Assembly: GCA_002718015.1 (NCBI GenBank)
Contig: PBCW01000077.1
Span: forward strand, 1-20,150
DNA length: 20,150 bases
Direction: 5' to 3'
Origin: Rhodospirillaceae bacterium
Lineage (GTDB): Bacteria; Pseudomonadota; Alphaproteobacteria; UBA8366
This document shows, one piece after another, positions 1 to 9,557 of the stretch; the first letter of the stretch is position 1, and each line of letters opens with the position of its first letter. Both the position numbers and the translations under genes were made by a program. The notes under the pieces were generated by a model that was given only the letters and a program-made list of their open reading frames with translations, made no database searches and was not told the origin of the DNA.

Positions 1-733
1 TCATGCCGAACAACGACTGCTTCTGCACCTGTCCGTCAATAGTCCAGTCGGCATTGAATATTTTGTGCCGGCAATGCTCGGAATTCGCCTGTGCAAACAT
101 CATCAATTCAACGTCTTTCGGATTCCGGTTGAGCTCTCTGAAGCGCGCCGCCAGATACTCCATCTCATCTTCAGCCAGAGCCAACCCCCAATCGGCGTTT
201 GCTTGCCATAATGCCGCATCTCCTGCCCCGAGCAGGTCAACCGATTTCAGGGGCTGAGGCTCGCTGCTGAAAAACATAGCTGCGGCGTGTTCGATTCCGG
301 CCAAAACCGTTTGAGTCATCCGGTCGTGCAACTGGCTTAGAAGTGAATTGGTTACAGTCGCGTCAACCGTGCCGGCAAAACAGAGTCTGAATAAACTCCC
401 TCGCTCTAACCGCTTGATCTGAGTCAGACCACAATTTCGCAGAATGTCAGTGGCTTTACTGGACCAGGGAGATATAGTCCCCAACCTGGGAACCACCAGA
501 CATTCGGAGTAAGTCGCTTCATCACAGGCTTCCGGTTCTTTGTAAGGCTCACCGTACTCTAGCAGACTGTTCAGAGCATGCTGATCTGGTGTAGACAGAG
601 GTTCTGCCACATCGAATAGGTGAATATACCGCGCAGAAATGGAGAGTAACTCAGGGGATATTGTCTGAAGCGAGGCAAGCAGTTTTGCTTGTTTGAACAC
701 AGAAAGGGCGCTGGCTCCGGGGAGGACTTGCAT
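1..733 (-). CDS. purL: Phosphoribosylformylglycinamidine synthase, N-terminal part (cut by window edge)
   Basis: Large-type FGAM synthase of de novo purine synthesis, which converts FGAR, glutamine and ATP to FGAM in the cytoplasm. About 244 N-terminal codons are visible; the rest lies left of the window. Translation starts [19 protein letters not shown], as in proteobacterial PurL. The signature [14 protein letters not shown] is near residue 105 and the motif [11 protein letters not shown] is near the window edge; both are hallmarks of the PurL N-terminal and linker domains. The ATG at 733 is preceded by a GAGAG stretch about 10 nt upstream, a plausible ribosome site. No stop or frameshift is seen in the visible part. 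Identification is by motif recognition and is very secure. Confidence 0.96.
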   Translation of the reverse strand, partial: MQVLPGASALSVFKQAKLLASLQTISPELLSISARYIHLFDVAEPLSTPDQHALNSLLEYGEPYKEPEACDEATYSECLVVPRLGTISPWSSKATDILRNCGLTQIKRLERGSLFRLCFAGTVDATVTNSLLSQLHDRMTQTVLAGIEHAAAMFFSSEPQPLKSVDLLGAGDAALWQANADWGLALAEDEMEYLAARFRELNRNPKDVELMMFAQANSEHCRHKIFNADWTIDGQVQKQSLFGM

Positions 734-937
734 GTAACAGGTTACTCTCTTTTACTTGGTGAACCGAGTCGAAACCGGCAGGTATTTGATGGCCATAATG
801 ATAATCGAATTCAAGGTAAAGTTCAGGACGAAGCTCAGCGGGTGGGTAATGGGGAACTTCCCCCAGGCACTGGATCCAGAAGTTGAGCCATTTGAATCCT
901 GGTCCCAAAGATTCACCTGAGGCATGGTCGTGGTATC

Positions 938-1403
938 CTAGCGATCTGAGCTGAACGGAGGGCCCTCCATCACCTGGCAAAATTCTTCCGCTAAAGCCCG
1001 AAAGCGAAGAGTCCGTGACATAGACTCTTTGGCTGCCGCGTAACTGAACAGGGCAGGAGCCAGACCACGGGCACTGCTCATCTCCCAGCCAAAGTAAACG
1101 GCAACTTCGTCAGAACTCGATTTGATCTCAATAGGCCCATGCTCAACACTATTGACTGTGACCTTGCGGTCGACCTGCGCAAAGCGCATGACAATCAATG
1201 TAGCGATTGAGCCAATCCTGATGCAGGTACGGCGAACCCTCGAGGGTTGTCACCGCTTAGGCAGGAAGATGCTATCCGCTGTAAAACTGGTAAGGACCGA
1301 CCGCCCCGCAGCCAACGGCGACGACCAACAGCAAAAACACAAACCCTGCGCGAGCGATGCCGCCAAAGCGTGAGATCTAACACCTGTCCCCGGGTTTATT
1401 CAT
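938..1403 (-). pseudogene. Broken lipoprotein gene between tadA and purL
   Basis: No frame is open across this interval, yet pieces of one protein can be read. From the ATG at 1403, frame 1 reads MNKPGDRC, a TAG at codon 9, then a membrane segment ending in a lipobox-like VAVGC (FVFLLLVVAVGC) and GPYQFYSG, followed by another TAG and a TAA. After a shift near 1235-1250 the next frame continues through IATLIVMRFAQVDRKVTVN and SRTLRFRALAEEFCQVMEG to a stop at 938. This resembles short envelope lipoproteins with a beta-rich, PEGA-like body, but the family name is inference. At least three stops and one frameshift make it a pseudogene. The stretch 741-937 up to purL contains nothing I can assign. 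Confidence 0.5.
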
Positions 1404-1476
1404 GTTGTATGGGCCGCTTTAGAATGACCTACAACCCAAGACATGCCTAAAAAAGCTCCAGTTTGTTGCGTAACAC

Positions 1477-1938
1477 TCAGCGTCTGGTTTGAAAAAAACC
1501 CTGCATGATCTTGCCACACTCTTCCGCCAGTACCCCTTCCCGATAGCGCACCTTATGATTCAGGCTTGCACTGTCCAGTAAATTCTGTCGACTGACAACT
1601 GCTCCCGACCTAGGCTCCCGGGCGCCGAACACAAGCTGATCAATCCGAGCATGAATCAGGGCACCAGCGCACATGGTGCAAGGCTCGATGGTAACATAGA
1701 GCGTAGTTCTGGGGAGGCGGTAATTCTGCCGCAGAATCGCAGCTGCCCGTAAGGCCAGAATCTCCGCATGAGCAGTAGGATCCTGAGCACTGATGGGCCG
1801 GTTATGCGCCTCCGCAAGTACCTCGCCCTCTGCAATCAGCACCGCTCCGACCGGCACTTCCCCGGCCTGCGCGGCAGCTTCCGCTTGCTTAAGGGCCAGC
1901 GTCATCCAACGTTCGTGGGTTTCTAAATCCAGATTCAA
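1477..1938 (-). CDS. tadA: tRNA-specific adenosine deaminase TadA
   Basis: Deaminates A34 to inosine in the anticodon of tRNA-Arg(ACG), a cytoplasmic essential activity. The 153-aa product has the deaminase zinc signature: HAE (in DPTAHAEILALR), with the catalytic Glu, and PCTMCAGA supplying the two Cys ligands. The N-terminal helix and VPVGAVL strand match the family, as does the length. The start is TTG at 1938: GAGGAG sits 6 nt upstream, and the next in-frame ATG (codon 12) would cut into the conserved first helix. It is on the same strand as purL, separated from it by the broken lipoprotein gene. Confidence 0.97.
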   Translation of the reverse strand: MNLDLETHERWMTLALKQAEAAAQAGEVPVGAVLIAEGEVLAEAHNRPISAQDPTAHAEILALRAAAILRQNYRLPRTTLYVTIEPCTMCAGALIHARIDQLVFGAREPRSGAVVSRQNLLDSASLNHKVRYREGVLAEECGKIMQGFFQTRR

Positions 1939-2108
1939 CGGATGCTCCTCAGTTACTCACTTTGCACTCGCTTTGCAAGCACTCTATCCTGACTGGCCAG
2001 TCCCGCGACGCCCTGCTCTTCTGGTGACAACTGTTCCTGTCAGAACGCCGTCGCATCACATCGAAGCTGACGCATGCAAATTTCGGACAGCAGTCCCACT
2101 CGCAACCA

Positions 2109-2774
2109 TCAGTCAACATCCGCACCGGCAAAGCTCAAACCCACGACGTAAAGCCCCAAAGAGACAGCCGGACCAATACCGAAGGCGAACAGCAGCGTAC
2201 CCAGACCGATGGTCCCACCCAAACTCCATCCAATAGCGACCGCGGCGGTTTCAAGTGTGGTTCTCACCCAGGCAATCGGAAAATCGATCCTACTGGCTAG
2301 GCCGGTCATCAGGCCATCTCGGGGGCCAGGGCCAAGATTCGCGATCAGATAAATTCCGCTTCCTAAACCGACCAGTAAAACACCGGAGACAGCCTGCGCT
2401 AATTGAAACTGGATAGACTCAGGCTGCGGCAGAGCCCTGAGAGATAATTCAATGACTAGAGATACGATCAGCGCATTGGCCATCGTACCGATGCCAGGTG
2501 TTTGCTTCAACGGAATCCAGAGTAGCAGTACGCGGGCACTCACCAATAGGGTCGCTAAACCGAGGTTCACACCGACTTCGCGACCCACCCCCTGAGCCAA
2601 CACCGTCCACGGACTCACCCCAGCATTGGCAGACACCAGCGTTGCTTCCCCCAAGCCAAACACAGTGAGCCCGACACAAAGGTAAAAAAACGTGCTGAGC
2701 CTGGGACGCAGATTCAACGGCTGCGGTGAACTCCAGGCAACCACTAGCACTTTTTTCAGCGTGAGGAACTTCAT
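2109..2774 (-). CDS. YczE/YitT-type integral membrane protein
   Basis: 221-aa polytopic membrane protein with about five hydrophobic segments: residues ~27-48, 68-90, 97-115, 126-150 and 180-215. The segment LGPGPRDGLMTGL after the fourth helix and SANAGVSPWTVLAQG after the first are typical of the YczE branch of the YitT-like membrane proteins, whose transport role and substrate are not established. The ATG at 2774 has no clear Shine-Dalgarno sequence. Family members usually begin close to the first helix (RLSTFFYLCVGLTVFG), so the true start may lie up to about 24 codons downstream. It lies upstream of tadA on the same strand and is divergent from the nitrogen operon. Confidence 0.8.
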   Translation of the reverse strand: MKFLTLKKVLVVAWSSPQPLNLRPRLSTFFYLCVGLTVFGLGEATLVSANAGVSPWTVLAQGVGREVGVNLGLATLLVSARVLLLWIPLKQTPGIGTMANALIVSLVIELSLRALPQPESIQFQLAQAVSGVLLVGLGSGIYLIANLGPGPRDGLMTGLASRIDFPIAWVRTTLETAAVAIGWSLGGTIGLGTLLFAFGIGPAVSLGLYVVGLSFAGADVD

Positions 2775-3055
2775 AGTTAGTGACCCATGGAGTAAACATC
2801 ACAATCATTAGCGATCCGAAGTATAGGCTAATATCGGGCGATTGAGCGGAACATCTAATGGCGGGGCTCTCGAATAGCCAGTCAGTATATTCACTGACGA
2901 CAGGATTATTTTCATATCCAGCCGATGCATACCCGGTCTCCGGTTTTCGTTTTTCGAACGCAGGGTAACCACAACTAATCTGGCAGTAAATTGATCCCTA
3001 TCCGTCGCATTGAACTGGATCAACGTCCCCCGCTCCGCAGCCAAAGCCGGCGCGC

Positions 3056-3070
3056 GCACTGTGTTGGAGC
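3056..3070 (+). promoter_or_regulatory. Weak second NtrC-like half-palindrome
   Basis: GCAC-N7-GAGC, one mismatch from the NtrC core GCAC-N7-GTGC, lies 29 bp upstream of the perfect site. Paired NtrC sites about three helical turns apart are known at glnA. This assignment is inference. Confidence 0.35.
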
Positions 3071-3084
3071 GATAGCAAAATATC

Positions 3085-3099
3085 GCACTTTATTAGTGC
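3085..3099 (+). promoter_or_regulatory. NtrC (NR-I) binding site
   Basis: Reads GCAC TTTATTA GTGC, an exact match to the dyad core GCAC-N7-GTGC of the NtrC enhancer consensus. It lies about 110-125 bp upstream of the start expected from the sigma-54 promoter at 3184-3200, the usual enhancer distance. Together these predict activation under nitrogen limitation. Confidence 0.75.
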
Positions 3100-3183
3100 A
3101 TTAAATTGAGCGTTTTCTCTGACATCATGGGAAATCTGCTCTTTGTTTCGCCCACTGGATTGTTTTTATGGGGTTTTTTGGCC

Positions 3184-3200
3184 TTGGCCCAGTCTTTGCT
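3184..3200 (+). promoter_or_regulatory. Sigma-54 (-24/-12) promoter
   Basis: Reads TTGGCCCAGTCTTTGCT, with GG at 3186-3187, exactly ten bases, then GC at 3198-3199, and the preferred TTGC-type -12 box. Transcription would start near 3211 and give a leader of about 55 nt before the porin ATG. The NtrC dyad upstream supports it. Confidence 0.8.
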
Positions 3201-3266
3201 GGAAATATTAGGATAAATTCGTCAATAACTAAATTAAAACGATTGCAACTGTCCTGAGGAGGAGCT

Positions 3267-4016
3267 ATGCCCATTAAAGCAAAACACATTTACCGGCCCC
3301 TACTCGCCGCAACACTGTTCACTGCAGCAGGATCGGCGAGCGCAGAGTGGTCGGCCAACGCCGCCATGACAAACAATTATTTGTGGCGCGGTCTGACCCA
3401 ATCCATTAACGAGGCTGCCATACAGGGTGGCGTTGACTATGCTGACGACAGCGGATTCTACATCGGCACTTGGGCTTCAAACGTATCTTATGACTCAGAC
3501 GACGCTTATTCTTACGAACATGATATTTACTTTGGCTACGCTGGAGAGGCTGACGGCTTTTCGTATGACATTGGATATCTTTACTATAACTATGACGCAA
3601 ATGCTGGGTACGATTTTGGCGAGGTCTACGGATCTATTGGCGTTGGCAACTTTAGCGTACAACTCTCCTTGCTTACCAACGCCGAGCCAGATGAGGGCCC
3701 CGGCGAGGACTTTGGGTTTGCTAAAGCAAGCTACACCTCTCTCGACTATGCAATACCGCTGGATAGTGGTGCAGAGATAGGTTTGCACGCCGGCTTTCAT
3801 GAGGGCGACTTTATGTATTCCTTTAATGGCGCCACCGATGACTATTGGGATTTCAACATCAGCATTGCCAAGGACGGCTTCTCTGCAATGGTTTCGACCA
3901 CCACCTTAGGCAGCGATGATGACGGTGACGGTATCGAGGATTATGCCAGCATGGCTGCGAGGGACAACGACTCTGTCAAATTTGTGGTGGGCTATGCGTT
4001 GGATTTCGAACTCTAA
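3267..4016 (+). CDS. TorF-family outer-membrane porin-like protein
   Basis: 249-aa secreted beta-barrel protein. A Sec signal peptide (residues 1-26, cleavage after SASA) is followed by ANAAMTNNYLWRGLTQS, the N-terminal signature of the TorF/Gcw_chp putative porins. The rest alternates short aromatic strands with acidic Asp/Gly turns (for example YDIGYLYYNYDANAGYDFG), as in small outer-membrane barrels. The ATG at 3267 follows a strong GAGGAGG. It is the first gene downstream of the sigma-54/NtrC promoter, 48 bp ahead of glnK, so it is probably co-induced with ammonium uptake. What passes through the barrel cannot be read from the sequence. An acidic DDDGDGIEDY loop near the C-terminus could bind cations, which is speculation. 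Confidence 0.85.
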   Translation: MPIKAKHIYRPLLAATLFTAAGSASAEWSANAAMTNNYLWRGLTQSINEAAIQGGVDYADDSGFYIGTWASNVSYDSDDAYSYEHDIYFGYAGEADGFSYDIGYLYYNYDANAGYDFGEVYGSIGVGNFSVQLSLLTNAEPDEGPGEDFGFAKASYTSLDYAIPLDSGAEIGLHAGFHEGDFMYSFNGATDDYWDFNISIAKDGFSAMVSTTTLGSDDDGDGIEDYASMAARDNDSVKFVVGYALDFEL

Positions 4017-4403
<387 letters not shown>

Positions 4404-4464
4404 TTGAGCCTGTTCTATTTTTACCAAACGCTTCCTTGCGAGCCAATTTCTGGAGAACATAACA

Positions 4465-5733
4465 ATGCAAGATCAAATTTTTGAATTACAATATGCCATG
4501 GATACCTTTTACTTCCTTATCTGTGGCGCCTTAGTGATGTGGATGGCGGCGGGATTCGCCATGCTGGAGGCCGGGCTAGTCCGCACCAAAAACACCACTG
4601 AAATTTTAACCAAGAACGTCGCACTGTTCGCAATTGCCTGCACCATGTATCTGGTATGCGGCTACAACTTCATGTACGACGGGGGGTTATTCCTGTCAGG
4701 GGTCACCACGGTCGCCGGCATGGACGATGCAGCAGTTCAGGCGGTACTCGACGCATCGAATGAATCAGGTTTTGGAGACATGGGCGAATACGCTGGTGCT
4801 TCTGACTTTTTCTTTCAGGTAGTGTTCGTAGCCACCGCGATGTCAATTGTATCTGGTGCCGTGGCCGAGCGTATGAAGCTTTGGGCTTTTTTACTATTCG
4901 CTGTGGTGATGACCGGGGTAATTTATCCCCTCGAGGGCGGCTGGACTTGGGGCGGAAAATCCGTCTTCGGCATGTATGACCTAAGCTACAGCGACTATGC
5001 TGGCTCCGGTATTGTTCATCTCGCCGGCGCTGCCGCAGCTCTAGCCGGGGTAATCTTGCTCGGGCCGCGGAATGGTAAATATCAAGAGGCAGGGTCGGTC
5101 AAAGCAATACCGGGCGCCAACCTGCCCCTCGCCACCCTAGGGACCTTCATTCTATGGATGGGGTGGTTTGGCTTCAATGGCGGATCGACACTCAAGCTTG
5201 GCGGTATTGGTGTGGCTAATGAGGTAGCGAACGTATTCCTGAATACGAACGCTGCAGCATCTGGCGGACTCATCGCTGCGATGATTACGGCAAGGTTGCT
5301 GTTCGGCAAGACAGACCTTACGATGTGCTTAAACGGTGCTCTTGCTGGACTGGTCGCTATAACAGCAGAGCCTGCTGACCCAACACCCCTGTTGTCTACG
5401 ATTATTGGCGCCATCGGCGGAGTCATCGTTGTGTTCAGCATAATCACTTTAGACAAATTGAAAATAGACGACCCGGTTGGTGCTATTTCGGTCCACGGCA
5501 CCGTCGGCATTTTCGGTATTTTCGCAGTGCTGCTTTCAGATCCAGATGCCACATTTATGGGGCAATTGGTTGGCATGCTGACGATCTTTGGCTGGGTCTT
5601 TGGTGCCAGTTTTGTGGCCTGGATGGCCATCAAAGCCGTGATGGGTATCCGTGTAACCGCCGACGAGGAAGAAGAAGGCATGGACATGGCCGATTGCGGG
5701 ATGGAGGCCTACCCAGAATTCGTAAACCAATAA
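4465..5733 (+). CDS. amtB: Ammonium transporter (Amt family), partner of GlnK
   Basis: 422-aa inner-membrane channel for NH4+/NH3, with about eleven transmembrane segments and no cleavable signal peptide. The pore twin histidines are His185 (SGIVHLAG) and His344 (SVHGTVG). The conserved Asp is in YSDYAGSG (Asp177), and FGFNGGS and GFAMLEAGLVR signatures are present. The N-terminus MDTFYFLICGALVMWMAAGF looks like the marine-type subfamily of Amt proteins (from memory). The cytosolic tail (about residues 397-422) is unusually acidic, with EEEEGMDMAD. The ATG at 4465 has TGGAGAA 9 nt upstream. It is the last gene of the porin-glnK-amtB operon and is followed by a strong terminator. Confidence 0.96.
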   Translation: MQDQIFELQYAMDTFYFLICGALVMWMAAGFAMLEAGLVRTKNTTEILTKNVALFAIACTMYLVCGYNFMYDGGLFLSGVTTVAGMDDAAVQAVLDASNESGFGDMGEYAGASDFFFQVVFVATAMSIVSGAVAERMKLWAFLLFAVVMTGVIYPLEGGWTWGGKSVFGMYDLSYSDYAGSGIVHLAGAAAALAGVILLGPRNGKYQEAGSVKAIPGANLPLATLGTFILWMGWFGFNGGSTLKLGGIGVANEVANVFLNTNAAASGGLIAAMITARLLFGKTDLTMCLNGALAGLVAITAEPADPTPLLSTIIGAIGGVIVVFSIITLDKLKIDDPVGAISVHGTVGIFGIFAVLLSDPDATFMGQLVGMLTIFGWVFGASFVAWMAIKAVMGIRVTADEEEEGMDMADCGMEAYPEFVNQ

Positions 5734-5752
5734 AGGACTATCTTCCAAACTC

Positions 5753-5784
5753 AAATAAAGCGCTCGGTAGAGCGCTTTATTTTT
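5753..5784 (+). terminator. Rho-independent terminator of the nitrogen operon
   Basis: Perfect 13-bp stem AAATAAAGCGCTC / GAGCGCTTTATTT with loop GGTA, ending in TTTTT, 19 bp after the amtB stop. The A-rich 5' arm means it may also work for leftward transcripts. Confidence 0.92.
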
Positions 5785-6022
5785 GCCTCACTGATATTAA
5801 AAGCAAAAGTCAGACAGCGACCACAGCAGCCAATCAGCCAGAGCTGGGACGGCACCCCGTCTGGTCATCTTAGTCCACACCCCAGATAAGCCTGTCAATA
5901 CCGAAAGCGGCAACGTTACCGAAGAATACAGTGCTCCAGGCAAATCCCTCAGGGCGAGCTGTTGAGTCGAATGTTCCAGAAGCGGGAAGACGAGCGTTTT
6001 GCTACCTTTGCTTCGTTGTCAC
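5785..6022 (-). other. Intergenic stretch with a short C-terminal coding remnant
   Basis: No intact gene. On the minus strand an open stretch of 35-40 codons before the TAA at 5870-5872 reads ARPEGFAWSTVFFGNVAAF and then GIDRLIWGVD. It looks like the end of a small envelope protein but is preceded by stops. It is in frame with, and just downstream of, the YeiH pseudogene. I cannot name it. Confidence 0.25.
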
Positions 6023-6990
6023 CTAAACCGTCTCCTTAATGAAAAGCAAACTTCCTGTCGCGATAAACATCCAAAGCGCCGTCCCGTGGAAAACTACCGC
6101 TACTCTAAAGTTGAGAACATTGGCTCGAGAGATCTACGTGCCGAACGAGTAGAGTGCTATCACCAGGAGAGTTTGACTCAGCCAGCTTGATGAAGACATC
6201 AGAAAATCAGGGATACTCAGCAAGGGGCCAAGACCTACAGCGATCAGGAACAATACAACAAACCATGGCACGCCAAGCCGAGAATGCTGACGGTTCCTAA
6301 CCAAACTAGCAAGAATCAGCAAGGGAATTAGCCACAGAGTTCGAAGCAACTTCAGTATTGTTGCGATCTGCGCGGAATCGTCACCGAAACGTGCCGCAGT
6401 AGCAATCACCGAATAGGTATCATCGATGGCTACGGCACACCAACCCCCGAACTGCTCCTGCGACATTTCCAAGCATTCACCGATCGACGGAAAGATAAGC
6501 AGCGCGATTGCGTTTAGGCAAAAAACAATAGTCCACACAATGCCGGTTTGCTCCGGTCAAGCGCCGATCGTGGTCGAAAGGCTCGCGACCACGGTCCCAC
6601 CACAAATAGCCGTCCCTGAACTCACTAAGAAATTGTATTTACGGTTATCGTAAATCAGGCTCCCTAGTGCTAAGCCGACTACGAGAGTCATAACTACGCA
6701 AGCAGAGACCAGAGCACTATACTCAACGCTGCTTGCGATTAACTGTTCGATATCTAGATTCAGTCCTATCAAGACAACAGCGATTTGCAACGCGCGTTGA
6801 CCGATACGGTGCACCGTAGGTGACCCTTGGCGATTAAAAGAAGAGAAATCGCAGCACTAATAACAAGCGACGTTGTTGGATTACCCAGACAAAGCAGAAA
6901 TGGGGCCGGGATGGCTAGGACACTAAACTCGGGGGACCGGGAAAGCCTGCCTTCCTCGCTATTAAATTTGAAATATCGCACAAACCCCAT
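6023..6990 (-). pseudogene. YeiH-family (UPF0324) membrane protein, interrupted
   Basis: Pieces of one YeiH-type putative sulfate exporter/inner-membrane protein. From the ATG at 6990 the first frame reaches LVISAAISLLLIAKG. A one-base loss near 6825 (AAGGGTCACC) shifts to the frame reading RIGQRALQIAVVLIGLNLD and the family signature SSGTAICGGTVVASL. An in-frame TGA (6557-6559) and TAG (6134-6136) interrupt otherwise continuous homology (FCLNAIALLIFPSIGE; ATILKLLRTLWLIPLLI), and the C-terminal helix continues to the real end at 6023-6025. CGA-to-TGA would explain the first stop. Two stops plus a frameshift make a functional product unlikely. Confidence 0.8.
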
Positions 6991-7071
6991 GAAGTCGCGG
7001 ATACTTCTTTAACTCCAATAAAAGGTTATTAGTTAGCATCTCATTGATGTCGCTATTTGCCCCAGAACAGC

Positions 7072-7539
7072 TTATTTAATTTTTAGTTTCATTTCGAAAG
7101 GATAGTCACCAGAATTATTGTGCTCCCTTTTCATTCTTACCATAGTCTCAAACATTTCATCTGACATATCCGCAGATTTCCTGGTAGCCATATCTATGTG
7201 AATTTCAACATTTTCAACCAGAGCTGACACTTCACCTGATTCTTTACAAATTGCACACACATAGTGATACAGCTTTTTATTCACATTAAGCATTCTGAAT
7301 CTGGGGGTGAGTTTTTCACCTTTTAAACATTCCTTCAAATAGCTAATATTTTGTTCAACCGTAAAAGATGAACAACCCTTGGCAACATAATCTTCCCCAA
7401 ATCCAAGGCTGTTATAGAAGTTGTTTTCACTATCCATGGGAATAGTTTGGTAGTGCCTAATATTCATGTGGCCATTCATATCGCACATGTCGTCGGACAC
7501 GATCACAGATGCACCTTCGGTTGGAAATATGTCGTTCAT
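7072..7539 (-). CDS. Hotdog-fold acyl-CoA thioesterase-like protein
   Basis: About 155 aa (160 if the GTG at 7554 is used) with a single hotdog domain. DMNGHMNIRHY near residues 20-30 corresponds to the 4HBT-type motif D-x-x-GHxNxxxY, whose Asp/His region forms the thioesterase site. LTPRFRMLNVNKKLYHYVC and the following strands complete the fold. The acyl substrate cannot be deduced. Neither start has a good Shine-Dalgarno sequence; I prefer the ATG at 7539 because the GTG adds only five residues. It stands alone in AT-rich sequence, 190 bp downstream of the methyltransferase on the same strand. Confidence 0.75.
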   Translation of the reverse strand: MNDIFPTEGASVIVSDDMCDMNGHMNIRHYQTIPMDSENNFYNSLGFGEDYVAKGCSSFTVEQNISYLKECLKGEKLTPRFRMLNVNKKLYHYVCAICKESGEVSALVENVEIHIDMATRKSADMSDEMFETMVRMKREHNNSGDYPFEMKLKIK

Positions 7540-7746
7540 ATAAGTATAACGCACTCATTAAACTTTAAGCTTGACCCTCTCAATAGCAACGGATCCTGAC
7601 ACACATGTGCTATTTGCATTCGAGAGTAGCTAAAACAGAGTGCGCTGTTGCTGTGTTGTAATAAAGTTATTTTTCAATTTTCTCCCTCCTGTCATTATCA
7701 GTAATTTTCCATATTCAAACTACCCACTGTGTGACGAGAATCTAAA

Positions 7747-8667
7747 TCATTTCTTAGATTTCGCTATCACAAAATGTTCGAGTTGAAATAATTGGTTTTC
7801 AGAAATGGTTCTTCCAATTGGGGTGAAATACTGGGAATTGAGATCACTCAGAGTTACGTTTTCTATTACTGAATAACCGCTTTGCGAAAGAACACCTTCT
7901 ATTTCTTCAGTACTGTAAAATGATATCCAAGGTTCGCCTACTTTCTCTGATCCATACATTATTAACCTAGCTCTTTTTTCTGCGTTTGGATAACCCGTCC
8001 CAAAGCACGCCTCAGGTTTCTTATTGAGAAGCTCACTGGCATAAGAGACAAATACAATTGAATTGGCTTTTTGAGTGAGCGTAGCTAATTCTTTGACAGT
8101 TGAACTGAGAGCTTCTTTGGTGATGTACTGCGAGACGCCCTCGAGAGTAAACACGGTGGGTTTACTTTGATCGAAACCCGCATCCAAAAGTTTTTCACTA
8201 AACGACTGGTCAGTGAAATCAACAGCCACATAAATAATATTTTCAGAATTAAGTGGCTCTTCGGGAAGTTTAGACCGCTTTCTAGCCTGAACCTCGGACT
8301 GATCCACTTCAAATATTCTTAGCGAAGATGGAAGTTCAAGCCGATGAGCTCGGCAATCATATCCCGCTCCCAGAATGACATACTGCTCAAATTCACTCGC
8401 AACACTTCTTTTGATAAGATCATCCACGAAGCGCGTCCGCGAAATTAGATGTTCGTGAAAGCCGGGTACAAGTTTTCTAGCCAACCAGACATTGAGTTTA
8501 TGCCCCATAAGTTTGATGACGCTAGCACCCAACACAAACTTATCAGCGTAAGGATCGTCTATGATCCGTTCATCAGGTTTGGCTATAGTTTCTATCAAAC
8601 GCTGTTTGGCTACTCCCTGAGCTGTGCCGTCTTTTCTAAAAACTAATCCACTCATCGCCGCTCTCAT
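7747..8667 (-). CDS. Class I SAM methyltransferase, LCMT/TIGR00027 type
   Basis: 306-aa protein of the leucine-carboxyl-methyltransferase-like family found in actinobacterial and proteobacterial secondary metabolism; substrates are mostly unknown. SAM motif I is YVILGAGYDCRAHRL (about residues 96-110), the acidic adenosine-binding end is FEVDQ (119-123), and EGVSQYI (176-182) is the typical post-motif segment. SRTRFVDDLI near residue 78 is also characteristic. The AGGGA Shine-Dalgarno directly abuts the ATG at 8667, so translation may begin at the ATG four codons later (8655), which has GAGAG 5 nt upstream. It lies just downstream of the broken TPR gene on the same strand. Confidence 0.88.
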   Translation of the reverse strand: MRAAMSGLVFRKDGTAQGVAKQRLIETIAKPDERIIDDPYADKFVLGASVIKLMGHKLNVWLARKLVPGFHEHLISRTRFVDDLIKRSVASEFEQYVILGAGYDCRAHRLELPSSLRIFEVDQSEVQARKRSKLPEEPLNSENIIYVAVDFTDQSFSEKLLDAGFDQSKPTVFTLEGVSQYITKEALSSTVKELATLTQKANSIVFVSYASELLNKKPEACFGTGYPNAEKRARLIMYGSEKVGEPWISFYSTEEIEGVLSQSGYSVIENVTLSDLNSQYFTPIGRTISENQLFQLEHFVIAKSKK

Positions 8668-8712
8668 TCCCTTTCATTAGTGATGTGCTTAACACGCGAT
8701 AATTACAATAAT

Positions 8713-9557
8713 TCAAGTGATCTTAGAAATATTTTCGGTCAGATAAAGCTCAAGCATTTTCGCATACTGCTCATCCTGTGCATCAAATGTTTTCATAGAT
8801 GCGAGCATCCTATGGGCTTCGGCTCAGTTAGGCTTCAACGGTATCGCTATCACATAGCTAATTTGAGCTTTTTCTAATTTTCCTAATCTTTGAAGCATAG
8901 CGCTCAGGTTGCTGTGGGCTTCACCATAGCTAGGATTTAATGCCATTGCTTGGTTATGACTAGCTTGAGCACCTTCGAATCTTACTAATTTTTGAAAGTT
9001 AGCACCTAAGCTGGTGTGCGTTTCAGCAGAATTTGGCTTAAAAAATATCGCTTGTGTAAAGCTTGCTTCAGCTTCGTCTAATCTATCCATTTTGTAAAGC
9101 ACGATACCCAAGTTGTAGTAAGCTTGAGCATAATCAGGCTTCGATGCTATCGCAATTTGATAGCGAACTTTAGCTTCGTCCAGCCTACCTAAATTCCTCA
9201 GTATGACGCCAAAGTTGAAGTGCACTTCGGGGAAATCGGACTGCAAAGCAATTGCTTTTACATAGCTAACTTTAACCTCTCAAATCTGCCCACTCCGTTA
9301 AGCGTATTATCCAAGCTCCTGTGCGCGTCTGCATCTTGATGAGCTAAAACGACTACTGTCTGGTTTTTATCTGCTGCCGCATCTTTCCTGCTTGTTTCCA
9401 CTAATATGGCACGTAGCACTTCCCGTGCGAATGGGTAGCTAGAGAATTGCACAGTCAAGGCAAGTGCTAACTCCTCAGCATAATTCAATCGACCCTCTTG
9501 AAAGATTCCCAAATGGCTCTTCAATTGTGCCTCAGACGGTTTTCTCGGGTCGTTTAC
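8713..9557 (-). pseudogene. TPR-repeat protein, decayed paralogue of the TPR-methyltransferase N-terminus
   Basis: The N-terminal part (EAQLKSHLGIFQEGRLNYAE) matches the start of the intact TPR gene at 16753 (LLNSLLEHYQNGRLEDAE). A frameshift near 9270 (GRFE to KVSYVKAIALQ) leads into four TPR units such as YYNLGIVLYKMDRLDEAEA. After AIPLKPN an in-frame TGA (8824-8826) interrupts the repeat, but the same frame continues AEAHRMLASMKTFDAQDEQY and LELYLTENISKIT to a TGA at 8713. That linker is typical of TPR-sulfotransferase-type proteins, so the lost C-terminal domain may have been a sulfotransferase (inference). The true start is not visible; the frame stays open upstream beyond 9700. Confidence 0.75.

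Noticed and set aside
2808..3059. 83-codon minus-strand frame upstream of the YczE-like gene
   Set aside because: No family resemblance, no ribosome site, and it overlaps the regulatory region of the nitrogen operon; treated as chance.
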